From NCBI RefSeq assembly GCF_003703975.1, contig NZ_QTJY01000001.1, forward strand, positions 310,001-374,000: DNA of 64,000 bases, in the 5' to 3' direction. Both the position numbers and the translations under genes were made by a program. The notes beneath the pieces are model-generated. The model did not search any database. It was not told the DNA's origin and saw only the letters and a list, made by a program, of their open reading frames with translations. Source of the stretch: Larkinella soli. GTDB lineage: Bacteria; Bacteroidota; Bacteroidia; Cytophagales; Spirosomataceae. Below are positions 1-10,449 of the stretch, in pieces; position 1 is the stretch's first letter, and the number at the start of each line of letters is the position of its first letter.

Positions 1-50
1 TCCAACTTAGTCCTGTTAATAGATTGGTAACCATTAACTTGCCATTTGCC

Positions 51-269
51 ATGGAGGACTTAAACGACCGGTTAGCCCGTCTCCGGAGAGAGACCAACGC
101 CCAGGGAGTCTTGATCGCCAATCTGAAAAGATCACCGCTCCTTCAGATGCCCGAGGTATCTCCCGAAGTAAAAAAGCAGAAGCTTGATGAAATTGAACGC
201 CAGGAGCAGCTCTATAACCGGAACCTGTTCCTGATTAAAGAACTGGAAAACCAGCTTCAGACCAGTTGA
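51..269 (+). CDS. small coiled-coil protein, unknown function
   Basis: A 72-residue, highly charged protein starting MEDLNDRLARL. It is rich in Leu, Glu, Lys and Arg with heptad-like spacing in the first 25 and last 35 residues, so it is probably a helical hairpin or short coiled coil. There is no signal peptide, membrane segment or catalytic motif. An upstream in-frame TTG at 24 would add nine residues, but the ATG at 51 is the better start because the extension is not charged like the rest. It is followed closely by a strong hairpin terminator, so it ends its own transcript. I do not recognise a family; function unknown. Confidence 0.6.
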   Translation: MEDLNDRLARLRRETNAQGVLIANLKRSPLLQMPEVSPEVKKQKLDEIERQEQLYNRNLFLIKELENQLQTS

Positions 270-297
270 GGGTTTGTTGAACGGTTTTTAAAAGAAA

Positions 298-340
298 GGG
301 CTAAAAAGGGTTACTATTCCAGAGTAACCCTTTTTAGCCC
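298..340. terminator. bidirectional hairpin terminator
   Basis: A perfect 18-bp inverted repeat (298-315 with 323-340) encloses a 7-nt loop. The stem contains AAAAA on the left and TTTTT on the right. It lies between two convergent genes, the small coiled-coil gene and dapA, and can end both transcripts. Confidence 0.85.
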
Positions 341-359
341 TTTAGTTATAAAGATGGCT

Positions 360-1256
360 TTACGCCACCAGTTCCACTAACCGGTCCTTCTGAAGGACGG
401 TTTTCATCCGCTCGCCCAGGTCATCGGAGGCCGTATACAGCGGCAGGCGGACGCCTGAACCGGTGATGCCCAGGATTTCCAGGATTTTCTTCACCCCGAC
501 GGGGTTGCCCTCTTCATACAGCAGGGGATCGATGCGGAGGAAGTGGCCCAGTTCGCGGGAGGCAAAACCGAAATCCCCCTGAAGGGCCGCGTGAATCATG
601 CCGGAGAACTTCGTCGGAAAGGCATTGGCGATGACCGACATGACCCCGGAGCCCCCGATGCTGATGATGGGTACGGCCTGGACGTCATCGCCGGAAATGA
701 GCAGGAAGTCCTCCGGCTTGTCGCGGACGATCTCCATACACTGCTCGATGATGCAGGAAGCCTCTTTCACCCCGATGATGTTCGGATGCTGGGCCAGCGT
801 ACAGATCGTCTCGGCCGACATGTTGATCCCGGTCCGGGGCGGAATGTTATAGAGGATGACCGACACCGGGCTGGCCTCGGCAATCCGCGTAAAATGTTCG
901 ATAACTCCCCGTTTTCCCGGCTTATTGTAATAGGGACAGACCGACAGAATGGCGTCGACGCCCTGAAAATCTGTACTCTTTATCGTTTCCACCACTTCGG
1001 AGGTGTCGTTCCCGCCCACCCCGTAGACAATCGGAAGCTGCCTTGTGTTATTCTCCTTCAGAAACCGCAAAAGCTCCTTTTTTTCGGATTTGCCCACCGT
1101 CGGGGATTCACCGGTGGTACCTTGCAGCACAAAATAATCGACGCCACCGTCGGAAATGTGCTGAATAAGCCGCCCGAATCCAGCATAGTCGATGGAAAGG
1201 TCGGCATTGAAGGGGGTAACCATGGCAACCCCAACGCCTTTGAAACGAGAATTCAT
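360..1256 (-). CDS. dapA: 4-hydroxy-tetrahydrodipicolinate synthase
   Basis: Condenses pyruvate with aspartate semialdehyde, the first committed step of lysine and diaminopimelate synthesis, in the cytoplasm. The 298-residue protein has the normal family length and a (beta/alpha)8 layout. Visible motifs are QGTTGES (about residues 46-51), YNIPPRTG with the catalytic Tyr136, and GVKEAS with the Schiff-base Lys164. The start MNSRFKGVGVAMVTPF at 1256 is chosen because the open frame upstream (to 1340) adds 28 residues unlike the family and reaches the end of ligA. It lies about 80 bp downstream of ligA in the same direction and probably shares its transcript. Confidence 0.95.
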   Translation of the reverse strand: MNSRFKGVGVAMVTPFNADLSIDYAGFGRLIQHISDGGVDYFVLQGTTGESPTVGKSEKKELLRFLKENNTRQLPIVYGVGGNDTSEVVETIKSTDFQGVDAILSVCPYYNKPGKRGVIEHFTRIAEASPVSVILYNIPPRTGINMSAETICTLAQHPNIIGVKEASCIIEQCMEIVRDKPEDFLLISGDDVQAVPIISIGGSGVMSVIANAFPTKFSGMIHAALQGDFGFASRELGHFLRIDPLLYEEGNPVGVKKILEILGITGSGVRLPLYTASDDLGERMKTVLQKDRLVELVA

Positions 1257-1336
1257 GTACTTGATCTGGAAAAATAGGGATAAACGAACCGGGATCTCTA
1301 TACAAAGGTAGGGTTTTTGGCCGTAAAACAGTAGGC

Positions 1337-3457
<2,121 letters not shown>

Positions 3458-3513
3458 GACCTTCCGGGGCTGAAAGGTTCACTGGAATATTATAAACCGG
3501 TATATAATTTTAC

Positions 3514-4200
3514 ATGAAACACCCATTGATTGCGCCATCCATTCTGGCCGCGGATTTTGCCAACCTGCAGCATGACGTTGAAATGCTGAACCGCAGCGAG
3601 GCCGACTGGATCCACGTGGATGTAATGGACGGGGTGTTCGTGCCCAACATTTCTTTTGGTCTGCCGGTATGCGAGGCCGTTCACCGCCACGCAGCCAAGC
3701 CGCTCGACGTTCATCTGATGATCGTCCAGCCGGAACGTTATCTGGAAGCCTTCGCCCAGGCCGGAGCGGCTACGCTGACTGTTCACCTCGAAGCCTGCAC
3801 GCACCTTCACCGTACCCTCGAACTGATCCACCGGCTCGGTTGCCGGGCGGGGGTGGCCCTGAATCCGCATTCCCCGGTTCACCTGCTGGAGGACGTGGCC
3901 GCCGACCTCGACCTGGTCCTGATCATGTCTGTCAATCCGGGGTTCGGCGGCCAGTCGTTCATTCCCCGCACCCTGACCAAAATCCGGGCGCTGCGGACCC
4001 TTCTCAAACAGGCGGGGAGCCGGGCGCTCATCGAAGTGGACGGCGGGGTCGGACTGGAGAATGCGGGGGAGTTGGTCGGGGCCGGGGCCGAAGTGCTGGT
4101 GGCCGGCAGTTCCGTTTTCAAAGCTGCCGACCCGTCGGCCGTGATTCATGCGCTGAAATTCGATCATCAGACCCTGGTAACTTCCGACGCCAAATCCTGA
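3514..4200 (+). CDS. rpe: ribulose-phosphate 3-epimerase
   Basis: Interconverts ribulose 5-phosphate and xylulose 5-phosphate in the pentose phosphate pathway. The 228-residue TIM barrel has normal length. Family signatures are APSILAADF at the N terminus, HVDVMDG (metal ligand and catalytic Asp), VHLMI, MSVNPGFGGQ, and VDGGVG carrying the second catalytic Asp near the C terminus. It is divergent from ligA and stands 36 bp before the GH13 gene, so the two could be co-transcribed. Its product is a substrate of transketolase, and a split transketolase lies downstream in the surface-glycan locus; any metabolic link is inference. Confidence 0.95.
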   Translation: MKHPLIAPSILAADFANLQHDVEMLNRSEADWIHVDVMDGVFVPNISFGLPVCEAVHRHAAKPLDVHLMIVQPERYLEAFAQAGAATLTVHLEACTHLHRTLELIHRLGCRAGVALNPHSPVHLLEDVAADLDLVLIMSVNPGFGGQSFIPRTLTKIRALRTLLKQAGSRALIEVDGGVGLENAGELVGAGAEVLVAGSSVFKAADPSAVIHALKFDHQTLVTSDAKS

Positions 4201-4236
4201 AGAAGACTTTTATCCACCCGAGCTTAACCTTACGGT

Positions 4237-5652
4237 ATGTTGTTAAAGCAAATTTGCGGAGTAATGGCGGGAAGCCTGCTGCTGTTATCCTCCTTTTCCT
4301 GCGAACGGACGCCCCGGCAGGGTGCCGATTTACCCGTCTCAACCGATACCTCTTTCCGTCAGAATTACGTTCCTGCTCCCGAGTGGGCTCAAAATGCCAG
4401 TATCTACGAGGTCAACGTCCGCCAGTTCTCCAGCGAAGGGACCTTCAAAGCCATTGAAGCGCAGCTGACCCGCCTGCGGGAAATGGGCGTCGACATCCTG
4501 TGGCTCATGCCCATTCACCCCATCAGCAACGAGAAAAAACGCGGCACCTACGGCAACCCGTATGCCGTCGCCGACTATAAAGGCATCGATCCGGCATATG
4601 GTACCATGGGAGATTTCAAGGCCCTGGTGAAGCAGGCCCACGACCTGGGTATGCACGTCATCATGGACTGGGTTCCGAACCATACCGGTCTGAGCCACCC
4701 CTGGGTGAAGGAACATCCGGACTGGTATACGAAAATCAACGGCAAAAAGACGCCCCCCATCAACGAAACCGGCAGCATCACCGAGCGCCCCGACGTGGTT
4801 GAGCTGAACTACAAAAACGCCGGCCTCCGCAAAGCCATGATCGATGCGATGGAGTTCTGGGTGCGGGAGTGCGACGTGGACGGATACCGTTGTGAGGTGG
4901 CCGGCTATGTGCCGAACGATTTCTGGGGGGAACTCCGGCCGCACCTCGACCGCATCAAACCGGTTTTCATGCTGGCCGAATGGGAAGACGACCCGGAGCA
5001 TTTCAAAAAATGCTTCAACATGAACTACGGCTTCAGCCTGCACCACCTCATGCAGCAGATTGCCAAAGGCAAAGCGCCGGCGACGGCCATCGACTCGCTG
5101 CTGATCCGGAACCACCGGCGGTTTCCGAAGTGGTATTTCCAGATGCATTTCATTCAGAATCACGATCAGAATGCCTGGGTCGGAACCGGAGCCGAACTGT
5201 TCGGTAACGGAGTCGACGCCTTTACGGTGCTGGCCTTCACGCTCGACGGGATGCCCCTGGTTTACAACGGAATGGAAGCCAACCTCAGCAAGCGGCTGAA
5301 ATTTTACGAAAAAGACCCGATCTACTGGGGCAATTACTACAAATCCGATTTTTACAAAACCCTGCTGACCCTCAAACACCGCAACCAGGCCCTCTGGAAC
5401 GGTCTGGCAGGCGGTACGGCCATCAAAATCCCCACCGAGAAAGACGATAAGGTCTATGCCTTCTTCCGTCAGAAGGAGAACGACCGCGTGATCGTGATCG
5501 TCAACCTCAGCCCGACCCCGCAGACCGTCCGGCTCAACGGCGACGGTTACGAGGGCATCTATACGGAGGTGTTCAGCCGCCAGCCGGCCGAACTCCGGAA
5601 CTCCCTCACCTTTGCGCTGAAACCCTGGGAGTATAAGGTCTATACCAATTAG
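4237..5652 (+). CDS. GH13 alpha-amylase-family lipoprotein with altered nucleophile motif
   Basis: A 471-residue lipoprotein with a signal peptide ending LLSSFSC, so it is exported and lipid-anchored, probably on the outer membrane or periplasmic side. The rest is a GH13 (beta/alpha)8 barrel: region I DWVPNHTG, region III AEWE with the acid/base Glu248, and region IV QNHD with Asp310, followed by a C-terminal beta domain. In region II, where GH13 enzymes have GxRxD with a catalytic Asp nucleophile, this protein reads GYRCEVAG, with Glu220 at the Asp position. It may have changed or reduced activity. The substrate is presumably an alpha-glucan or maltodextrin; the exact specificity cannot be read. 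Confidence 0.85.
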   Translation: MLLKQICGVMAGSLLLLSSFSCERTPRQGADLPVSTDTSFRQNYVPAPEWAQNASIYEVNVRQFSSEGTFKAIEAQLTRLREMGVDILWLMPIHPISNEKKRGTYGNPYAVADYKGIDPAYGTMGDFKALVKQAHDLGMHVIMDWVPNHTGLSHPWVKEHPDWYTKINGKKTPPINETGSITERPDVVELNYKNAGLRKAMIDAMEFWVRECDVDGYRCEVAGYVPNDFWGELRPHLDRIKPVFMLAEWEDDPEHFKKCFNMNYGFSLHHLMQQIAKGKAPATAIDSLLIRNHRRFPKWYFQMHFIQNHDQNAWVGTGAELFGNGVDAFTVLAFTLDGMPLVYNGMEANLSKRLKFYEKDPIYWGNYYKSDFYKTLLTLKHRNQALWNGLAGGTAIKIPTEKDDKVYAFFRQKENDRVIVIVNLSPTPQTVRLNGDGYEGIYTEVFSRQPAELRNSLTFALKPWEYKVYTN

Positions 5653-5677
5653 GCCCCCAAATGGGGTATACCACCTG

Positions 5678-5721
5678 ATACAAACTTTTTTTATATTGTT
5701 ACCCAAAAAAAACGTTTGTAT
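5678..5721. repeat. A/T-rich inverted repeat in 5' region of the OmpA-PD40 gene
   Basis: ATACAAAC (5678-5685) followed by seven T is mirrored by eight A, a C and GTTTGTAT (5714-5721), giving a long stem around a 12-nt loop. It lies between the GH13 stop and the next ATG at 5756. The T run makes it usable as a terminator of the upstream gene, but it may equally be a regulator site. Confidence 0.45.
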
Positions 5722-5755
5722 ACCAGAACGTAGCCTAACCTGAAGGATTGCAAAG

Positions 5756-7783
5756 ATGCGGGGTGTATTTCTGTTATTGGGGAGTTTGCTGCTGGCCGTT
5801 TCCACGGTAATGGGACAGACCATATACTGGGCCGCTTCGGTGGTCGGTTTTTCGTCCGAGGGGAAGGGGGAACCCTACTCCCAGCAATACCGGGCCAACC
5901 AGATTCTGGGAAAACCCAACCGGCTGCCCCAGGTCGGAGATAATCCCTGTGCCTGGTCTCCCCTGTTCCCGGATGGCCTGAACGACGAATGGATCACCGT
6001 CCGGTTTGCTCAATCCATTCCGCTCCGGCAGATCGCCGTTTTTCAAAGCGGTCAGCCGGGCGCCATCAGCAATGTGCTGGCAATCGACGGCCGGGGCCGC
6101 GAAATTTCGGTGTTCAACCCGGCTGCCGGCGCATCCGAATCCGGAAACCCCTCCCTCCTGCTGATTTTTCCGAAAGATCCTTCGCTGGTTTCGAATACTC
6201 TCAAAATCGTAGTTAGCCCCAACCGGGTGAAAGGCCTTAACCTGATCGACGCGGTCGGCATTTCCTCCGATACCCAGCCCATTTCCGTTTCCATCCACGT
6301 CTCTAAAGACGCTCCGAAGGAAATCGTGAAGGAAAACATCGGAAAGCAGATCAACACCCGCGGCCAGGAAGTCGCCCCGGTGATTTCTCCGGACGGGAAA
6401 ACCCTTTACTTTACGCGGGGCCAGCATGAAAAAAATACCGGCGACCCCCGGAGTCAGGACGTCTGGTATTCTACCCTTCAGGGCAACGGAGAATGGGGAG
6501 AAGCCGTCAACATGGGCGCCCCGATCAACAATGCCGACGACAACGCCATCAACGGCATGTCGCCCGACGGCCGGACGGCCTACCTCATCAACGTCTACAA
6601 ACCGGACGGCTCGGTGGCCTTCGGACTCTCCCGGTCCACCCGAACCAAAAAAGGCTGGTCCTTCCCGGTCGAATGCGTCATTAAGGACAATTACAACCTC
6701 CACAAAAACAACTATACCGAATATGCCATCGCCCCGGACGGCCGGACGCTGGTTCTTTCGGTCCAGCGAAAGAATTCCCTCGGCAATAAGGACTTATATG
6801 TGTCGTTCCGACAGCCGGACCTGTCCTGGAGCGAACCGAAAAGCCTCGGGCCGATACTGAATACCGCCGAATACGAGGGTGCGCCGTTCGTAGCGGCCGA
6901 CGGACGAACGCTGTATTTCACCTCGGCCGGGCGCCCCGAATACGGGAACGGGGACATCTTCGTCAGCCGTCGACTGGACGACACCTGGACGAACTGGTCG
7001 GAGCCGGAGAACCTGGGACCTTCCATTAATACGCCGGAATGGGACGGCTATTTTACGATTCCGGCGACGGGGGATTACGCCTACCTCAGCTCGATTCAGA
7101 ACTCGGTCGGTGGGGAGGACATTTTCCGCCTGAAGCTATACCCTGCCATCAAACCCGATCCGGTCGTGATCGTGGCCGGCCAGATTCTGGACGCCTTCAC
7201 CAAAAAGCCGATCCCGGCGGAGCTGATTGCCGTCATCGCCGAAGAAAACAAGGAGTTCAACAAACTGGATTACGACCCGGAATCCGGTGATTATAAGCTC
7301 ATTCTGCCCGCCCAGAAGTTGTATAACCTGTCGGCCAAACGGGAAGGTTATTTCCCCGTGACGGAGGTGGTCGATCTGGTAAAGGAAAAGCGGTATAAGG
7401 AAATCCGGAAAAATATCCTGCTGGTCCCGATCAAATCCGGCCAGAAGGTAACCCTTCATGAAGTTCTGTTCGAACAGAGCAAAGCCGTCCTGATGCCCGG
7501 CTCCGATCACGAACTGGACCGCGTCATCGAAATGCTCAACCAGTTTCCGACCATGGAGATCATGGTGGAAGGCCACACCGACAACCAGGGCGAATGGGAC
7601 AAGAACATGAAGCTGTCGGAAGACCGGGTCCGGATCGTGAAGGAATATTTCGTGGAGAAGGGCATTGCCGGGGCCCGCATCCGGACCAAAGCCTGGGGGC
7701 CGAGCAAACCCATCTCCAGCAACGAGACCGAGGAAAAACGGCGGCTGAACCGAAGAGTAGAATTTACGATCCTGAAAATGTAA
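5756..7783 (+). CDS. PD40 beta-propeller / OmpA C-terminal domain envelope protein
   Basis: A 675-residue exported protein: signal peptide (ending about VMGQ, residue 21), an N-terminal beta domain that may bind carbohydrate or OM partners (about 25-175), WD40-like PD40 repeats (VISPDGKTLYFTRG, MSPDGRTAYLIN, IAPDGRTLVLS, VAADGRTLYFTS; about 200-460), a carboxypeptidase-regulatory-like beta sandwich (VAGQILDAFTKKPIPAELIAV, from about 473), and a C-terminal OmpA peptidoglycan-binding domain with VEGHTDNQG and the final RRVEFTIL. Such proteins tether the outer membrane to peptidoglycan in Bacteroidota and are often near type IX secretion or gliding genes; that role is not proven here. Confidence 0.88.
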   Translation: MRGVFLLLGSLLLAVSTVMGQTIYWAASVVGFSSEGKGEPYSQQYRANQILGKPNRLPQVGDNPCAWSPLFPDGLNDEWITVRFAQSIPLRQIAVFQSGQPGAISNVLAIDGRGREISVFNPAAGASESGNPSLLLIFPKDPSLVSNTLKIVVSPNRVKGLNLIDAVGISSDTQPISVSIHVSKDAPKEIVKENIGKQINTRGQEVAPVISPDGKTLYFTRGQHEKNTGDPRSQDVWYSTLQGNGEWGEAVNMGAPINNADDNAINGMSPDGRTAYLINVYKPDGSVAFGLSRSTRTKKGWSFPVECVIKDNYNLHKNNYTEYAIAPDGRTLVLSVQRKNSLGNKDLYVSFRQPDLSWSEPKSLGPILNTAEYEGAPFVAADGRTLYFTSAGRPEYGNGDIFVSRRLDDTWTNWSEPENLGPSINTPEWDGYFTIPATGDYAYLSSIQNSVGGEDIFRLKLYPAIKPDPVVIVAGQILDAFTKKPIPAELIAVIAEENKEFNKLDYDPESGDYKLILPAQKLYNLSAKREGYFPVTEVVDLVKEKRYKEIRKNILLVPIKSGQKVTLHEVLFEQSKAVLMPGSDHELDRVIEMLNQFPTMEIMVEGHTDNQGEWDKNMKLSEDRVRIVKEYFVEKGIAGARIRTKAWGPSKPISSNETEEKRRLNRRVEFTILKM

Positions 7784-7800
7784 AGTCACGGAAATCGCCT

Positions 7801-7808
7801 TATTTTTG
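7801..7808 (+). promoter_or_regulatory. TAnnTTTG promoter-like box
   Basis: TATTTTTG matches the Bacteroidota -7 consensus exactly and sits 30 nt before the glycosyltransferase ATG, just where a promoter for the glycan locus would be expected. No TTTG -33 element is clear upstream, so this is only a candidate. Confidence 0.35.
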
Positions 7809-7837
7809 CCCGACCTTTGCATTTCCACGATCCATTG

Positions 7838-9610
7838 ATGCCATTTTCGACAAATCCCCGTAGCTATTTCATACTTGCCGGAATTATTCTTCTCGCCTTT
7901 TTCCTCCGGGTGTACCGGTCCGGAACCTATTCTATTTTCTTCGACGAAAAATCGACCCTGCTCATCAGCCAGGGGGTGGTGCTGGAGGGAGCCAACCAGC
8001 ACGACGTTTTCGATAAAAAGGACAGTCCTTATTTTACGCCGAAAGAATTCTGGAAGCAAAAGACGTTCGCCGATTTTATCGAAGCCAACATCCGGGGCGA
8101 TATCGGCAACAGCCCGGCTTATTACGGCGTCCTCTGGCTCTGGATGGAGGTGTTCGGCCGGAGCGATTTTTCAATGCGGTTCCTTTCGGTCCTGTTCAGT
8201 ACCCTGACGATCCCGCTGCTTTTCTTCTTCGTCCGCCGGCATTTCCGGTCCGATGGCCTCGCCCTGATCAGTGCCCTGATCGCCACGATCGAACCGTTCT
8301 TCATCGCCTATAGTCATCAGGCCCGGAATTATTCGATGACCTTTTTCCTGACGCTGCTGACGACGCACCTCTTCCTGATCATTCTGGAAAAGGAGAATGA
8401 CCGCAAACCGGCGACCGGCCTCTATGTAGCCTACGCTCTTCTGGTAGCCACGTCCGTGTTGTCCCATTACCTGACGGTGACGGTTTTTCTGGGTCATGCG
8501 CTCTATGCCGTACTTTTTCTCCGAAAGCCGCAGGTCTGGGTCCGGCTCGGCCTTGCGGCCATCGCCGGTCTGGCGGTCGTCTCCACCTGGTTCATTTTCG
8601 GGGCCGGCAAATACACCTTCAGTACCTTGAACTATCAGGCCAATTTTTACCGGAAGTTTGCGGAGACCAATCCATACAACAACCCCTTCGGCATCATCCT
8701 TCCGGCCACGGTGCCGAATGTGTTCTGGCGGTCGCTGCCGGTTTTCAGTGATCTGATCATCTTTACGAACGGCCTTGCCAACGCACTTTCCGGGTTCAAA
8801 AACGTGCTTCTGGCGCTGCTGCTCGGCATTCTGGCCACCGGGGTGATCCACTTTTACGGAAACCAGCGTCGGCCGCCGGTCTGGGTCAGGCCGGCGGTGG
8901 GGGTAGTGCTGGCGGCCGGGTTGCCGTTTTACACCGTCAGCCCGTGGCAGAACCTCGTCCTGTCCGGTTCCATCCCTCTCTTTTACCTGCTGATCGTCAG
9001 CATCTTTGATCAAAAAACGCTTCGGGAACGTCACCTCGTCGTCTTTCTGATGATTTTGTCGCTGCTGCCGACCTTTTTCCTGATCTTCATGGCCTTCCGT
9101 TCGGGTCATACCTACGGGATCACCCAGCGGTATTCCGGCTTTTCGTTTCCCTACGTGGTCATTCTGCTGGCGATGATGTTCCGCCGGTTGCCGGGGCTGA
9201 AACCCTGGGTCAGCCTGCCGCTGGTGGCCGTATTGGTAATTCAGGGCGTCTTTCTGGTGGGGCTGCTGCAACGGATTTACGGCGATTCGGATCCTAAGTA
9301 CACTTATTTTGCCCAACCCCGCCTTCCGAATCCCTTCTGGGAGTCGGCCCGGAAAATCCGGGAGCAGTATGCCCCGGGCGATACGGTATTGTATCCTTCC
9401 CTGAAACGCCATGAATATACGGAAGTGGACCGTTCGGGCCGGCCGTTTTCAGTCATCGACGCCCAGTTGGTAAACGTATATTTGCCGAAGGATGCGACTT
9501 ATTATCAGCGCATTGACCAAAACGAGCCGGATAAGATTGTTCTGGTGAAAGGCAAGTCCGGCCGGAAAATCACTATCTTTGACTTTGAAGGAATGAAATA
9601 TCGGTATTGA
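7838..9610 (+). CDS. GT39-like membrane glycosyltransferase (GT-C fold)
   Basis: A 590-residue polytopic protein with roughly 11-12 membrane helices. The first loop after helix 1 carries FFDEKST, the acidic motif expected of GT-C enzymes (ArnT/PMT/GT39 type), which move sugars from a polyprenyl-phosphate donor to acceptors on the outer face of the inner membrane. A second loop motif, SHQARNYS, is also typical. The ATG at 7838 is preferred to an upstream TTG at 7817. It is the first gene of the rightward surface-glycan locus and ends 1 bp before the transketolase N-terminal gene. Donor and acceptor are unknown. Confidence 0.8.
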   Translation: MPFSTNPRSYFILAGIILLAFFLRVYRSGTYSIFFDEKSTLLISQGVVLEGANQHDVFDKKDSPYFTPKEFWKQKTFADFIEANIRGDIGNSPAYYGVLWLWMEVFGRSDFSMRFLSVLFSTLTIPLLFFFVRRHFRSDGLALISALIATIEPFFIAYSHQARNYSMTFFLTLLTTHLFLIILEKENDRKPATGLYVAYALLVATSVLSHYLTVTVFLGHALYAVLFLRKPQVWVRLGLAAIAGLAVVSTWFIFGAGKYTFSTLNYQANFYRKFAETNPYNNPFGIILPATVPNVFWRSLPVFSDLIIFTNGLANALSGFKNVLLALLLGILATGVIHFYGNQRRPPVWVRPAVGVVLAAGLPFYTVSPWQNLVLSGSIPLFYLLIVSIFDQKTLRERHLVVFLMILSLLPTFFLIFMAFRSGHTYGITQRYSGFSFPYVVILLAMMFRRLPGLKPWVSLPLVAVLVIQGVFLVGLLQRIYGDSDPKYTYFAQPRLPNPFWESARKIREQYAPGDTVLYPSLKRHEYTEVDRSGRPFSVIDAQLVNVYLPKDATYYQRIDQNEPDKIVLVKGKSGRKITIFDFEGMKYRY

Positions 9611-9611
9611 A

Positions 9612-10430
9612 ATGATCCTGCCAGCCACATCCATCGACATAAAAACCCTCAGCGGACAACTCCGGCTGAAAGTGCTCGAACTGTATCATATGGCCCACGC
9701 GGGTCACATCGGATGCTCCCTGAGCTGCCTCGATCTGATGATTGCCACCCTGGTGCTTCAGAAGCGGGAGGAAGACACCTTCATTCTTTCCAAAGGCCAC
9801 GCGGCCGCAGCCCTGTACGTCTGCCTGAACCACCTCGGCGAAATCCCGGATGAGCAGCTTCAGACCTTTTATAAAAACGGCACGACCCTTCCGGCCCACC
9901 CGGCTCCCAATAAACACCGGGGGATTCCCTTCGCGACGGGTTCCCTGGGCCACGGCCTGCCCATTGCTTCCGGTATTGCCCACGCCAATAAGCTTCAGGG
10001 GAACGACCAGGTGGTGTACGTCCTGCTTTCCGACGGAGAAACCAACGAAGGGACGACCTGGGAAGCCGCCCACTACGCCCTGCAGAACGGCCTCGACAAC
10101 CTGATCATGATGATCGACCGGAACGGCCTACAGGGTTTCGGGAAAACAAAGGATGTGCTGGGCGATACCGCCGAGCCCGAAAAGTGGCGGGCCATCGGCT
10201 TCGAGGTGGTCGAAACGGACGGACATGATATCGAAAAGCTTCAGTCCATCGTTGAAAGCCTTCAGCGGCAGGCCAATGGCAAGCCCAAAGTAATCATTGC
10301 CCACACCGTGAAAGGAAAAGGCGTTTCCTACATGGAAGACCGGATGGAATGGCACTACCTGCCCATGACCCCGGAACTTTATGAACAGGCCAGAGCCGAG
10401 GTTCAGGAGCGGTACCTGTCCGGCCGGTAG
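9612..10430 (+). CDS. transketolase, N-terminal (thiamine-diphosphate) subunit
   Basis: A 272-residue stand-alone N-terminal half of transketolase. Seen are the substrate loop HAGHIGCSLSCLD, LSKGHAAAALY, GSLGHGLPIASG, and the thiamine-diphosphate/metal motif SDGETNEGTTWEAA ... DRNGLQG (canonical GDG is SDG here). It needs the partner subunit encoded two genes downstream to form an active enzyme that transfers two-carbon ketol units. The gene directly follows the GT39-like gene and lies in a glycan operon, not with other pentose-phosphate genes, so I infer a role in making a special sugar, not in core metabolism. Confidence 0.9.
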   Translation: MILPATSIDIKTLSGQLRLKVLELYHMAHAGHIGCSLSCLDLMIATLVLQKREEDTFILSKGHAAAALYVCLNHLGEIPDEQLQTFYKNGTTLPAHPAPNKHRGIPFATGSLGHGLPIASGIAHANKLQGNDQVVYVLLSDGETNEGTTWEAAHYALQNGLDNLIMMIDRNGLQGFGKTKDVLGDTAEPEKWRAIGFEVVETDGHDIEKLQSIVESLQRQANGKPKVIIAHTVKGKGVSYMEDRMEWHYLPMTPELYEQARAEVQERYLSGR

Positions 10431-10449
10431 AATCTTTTTGAACCCACCA

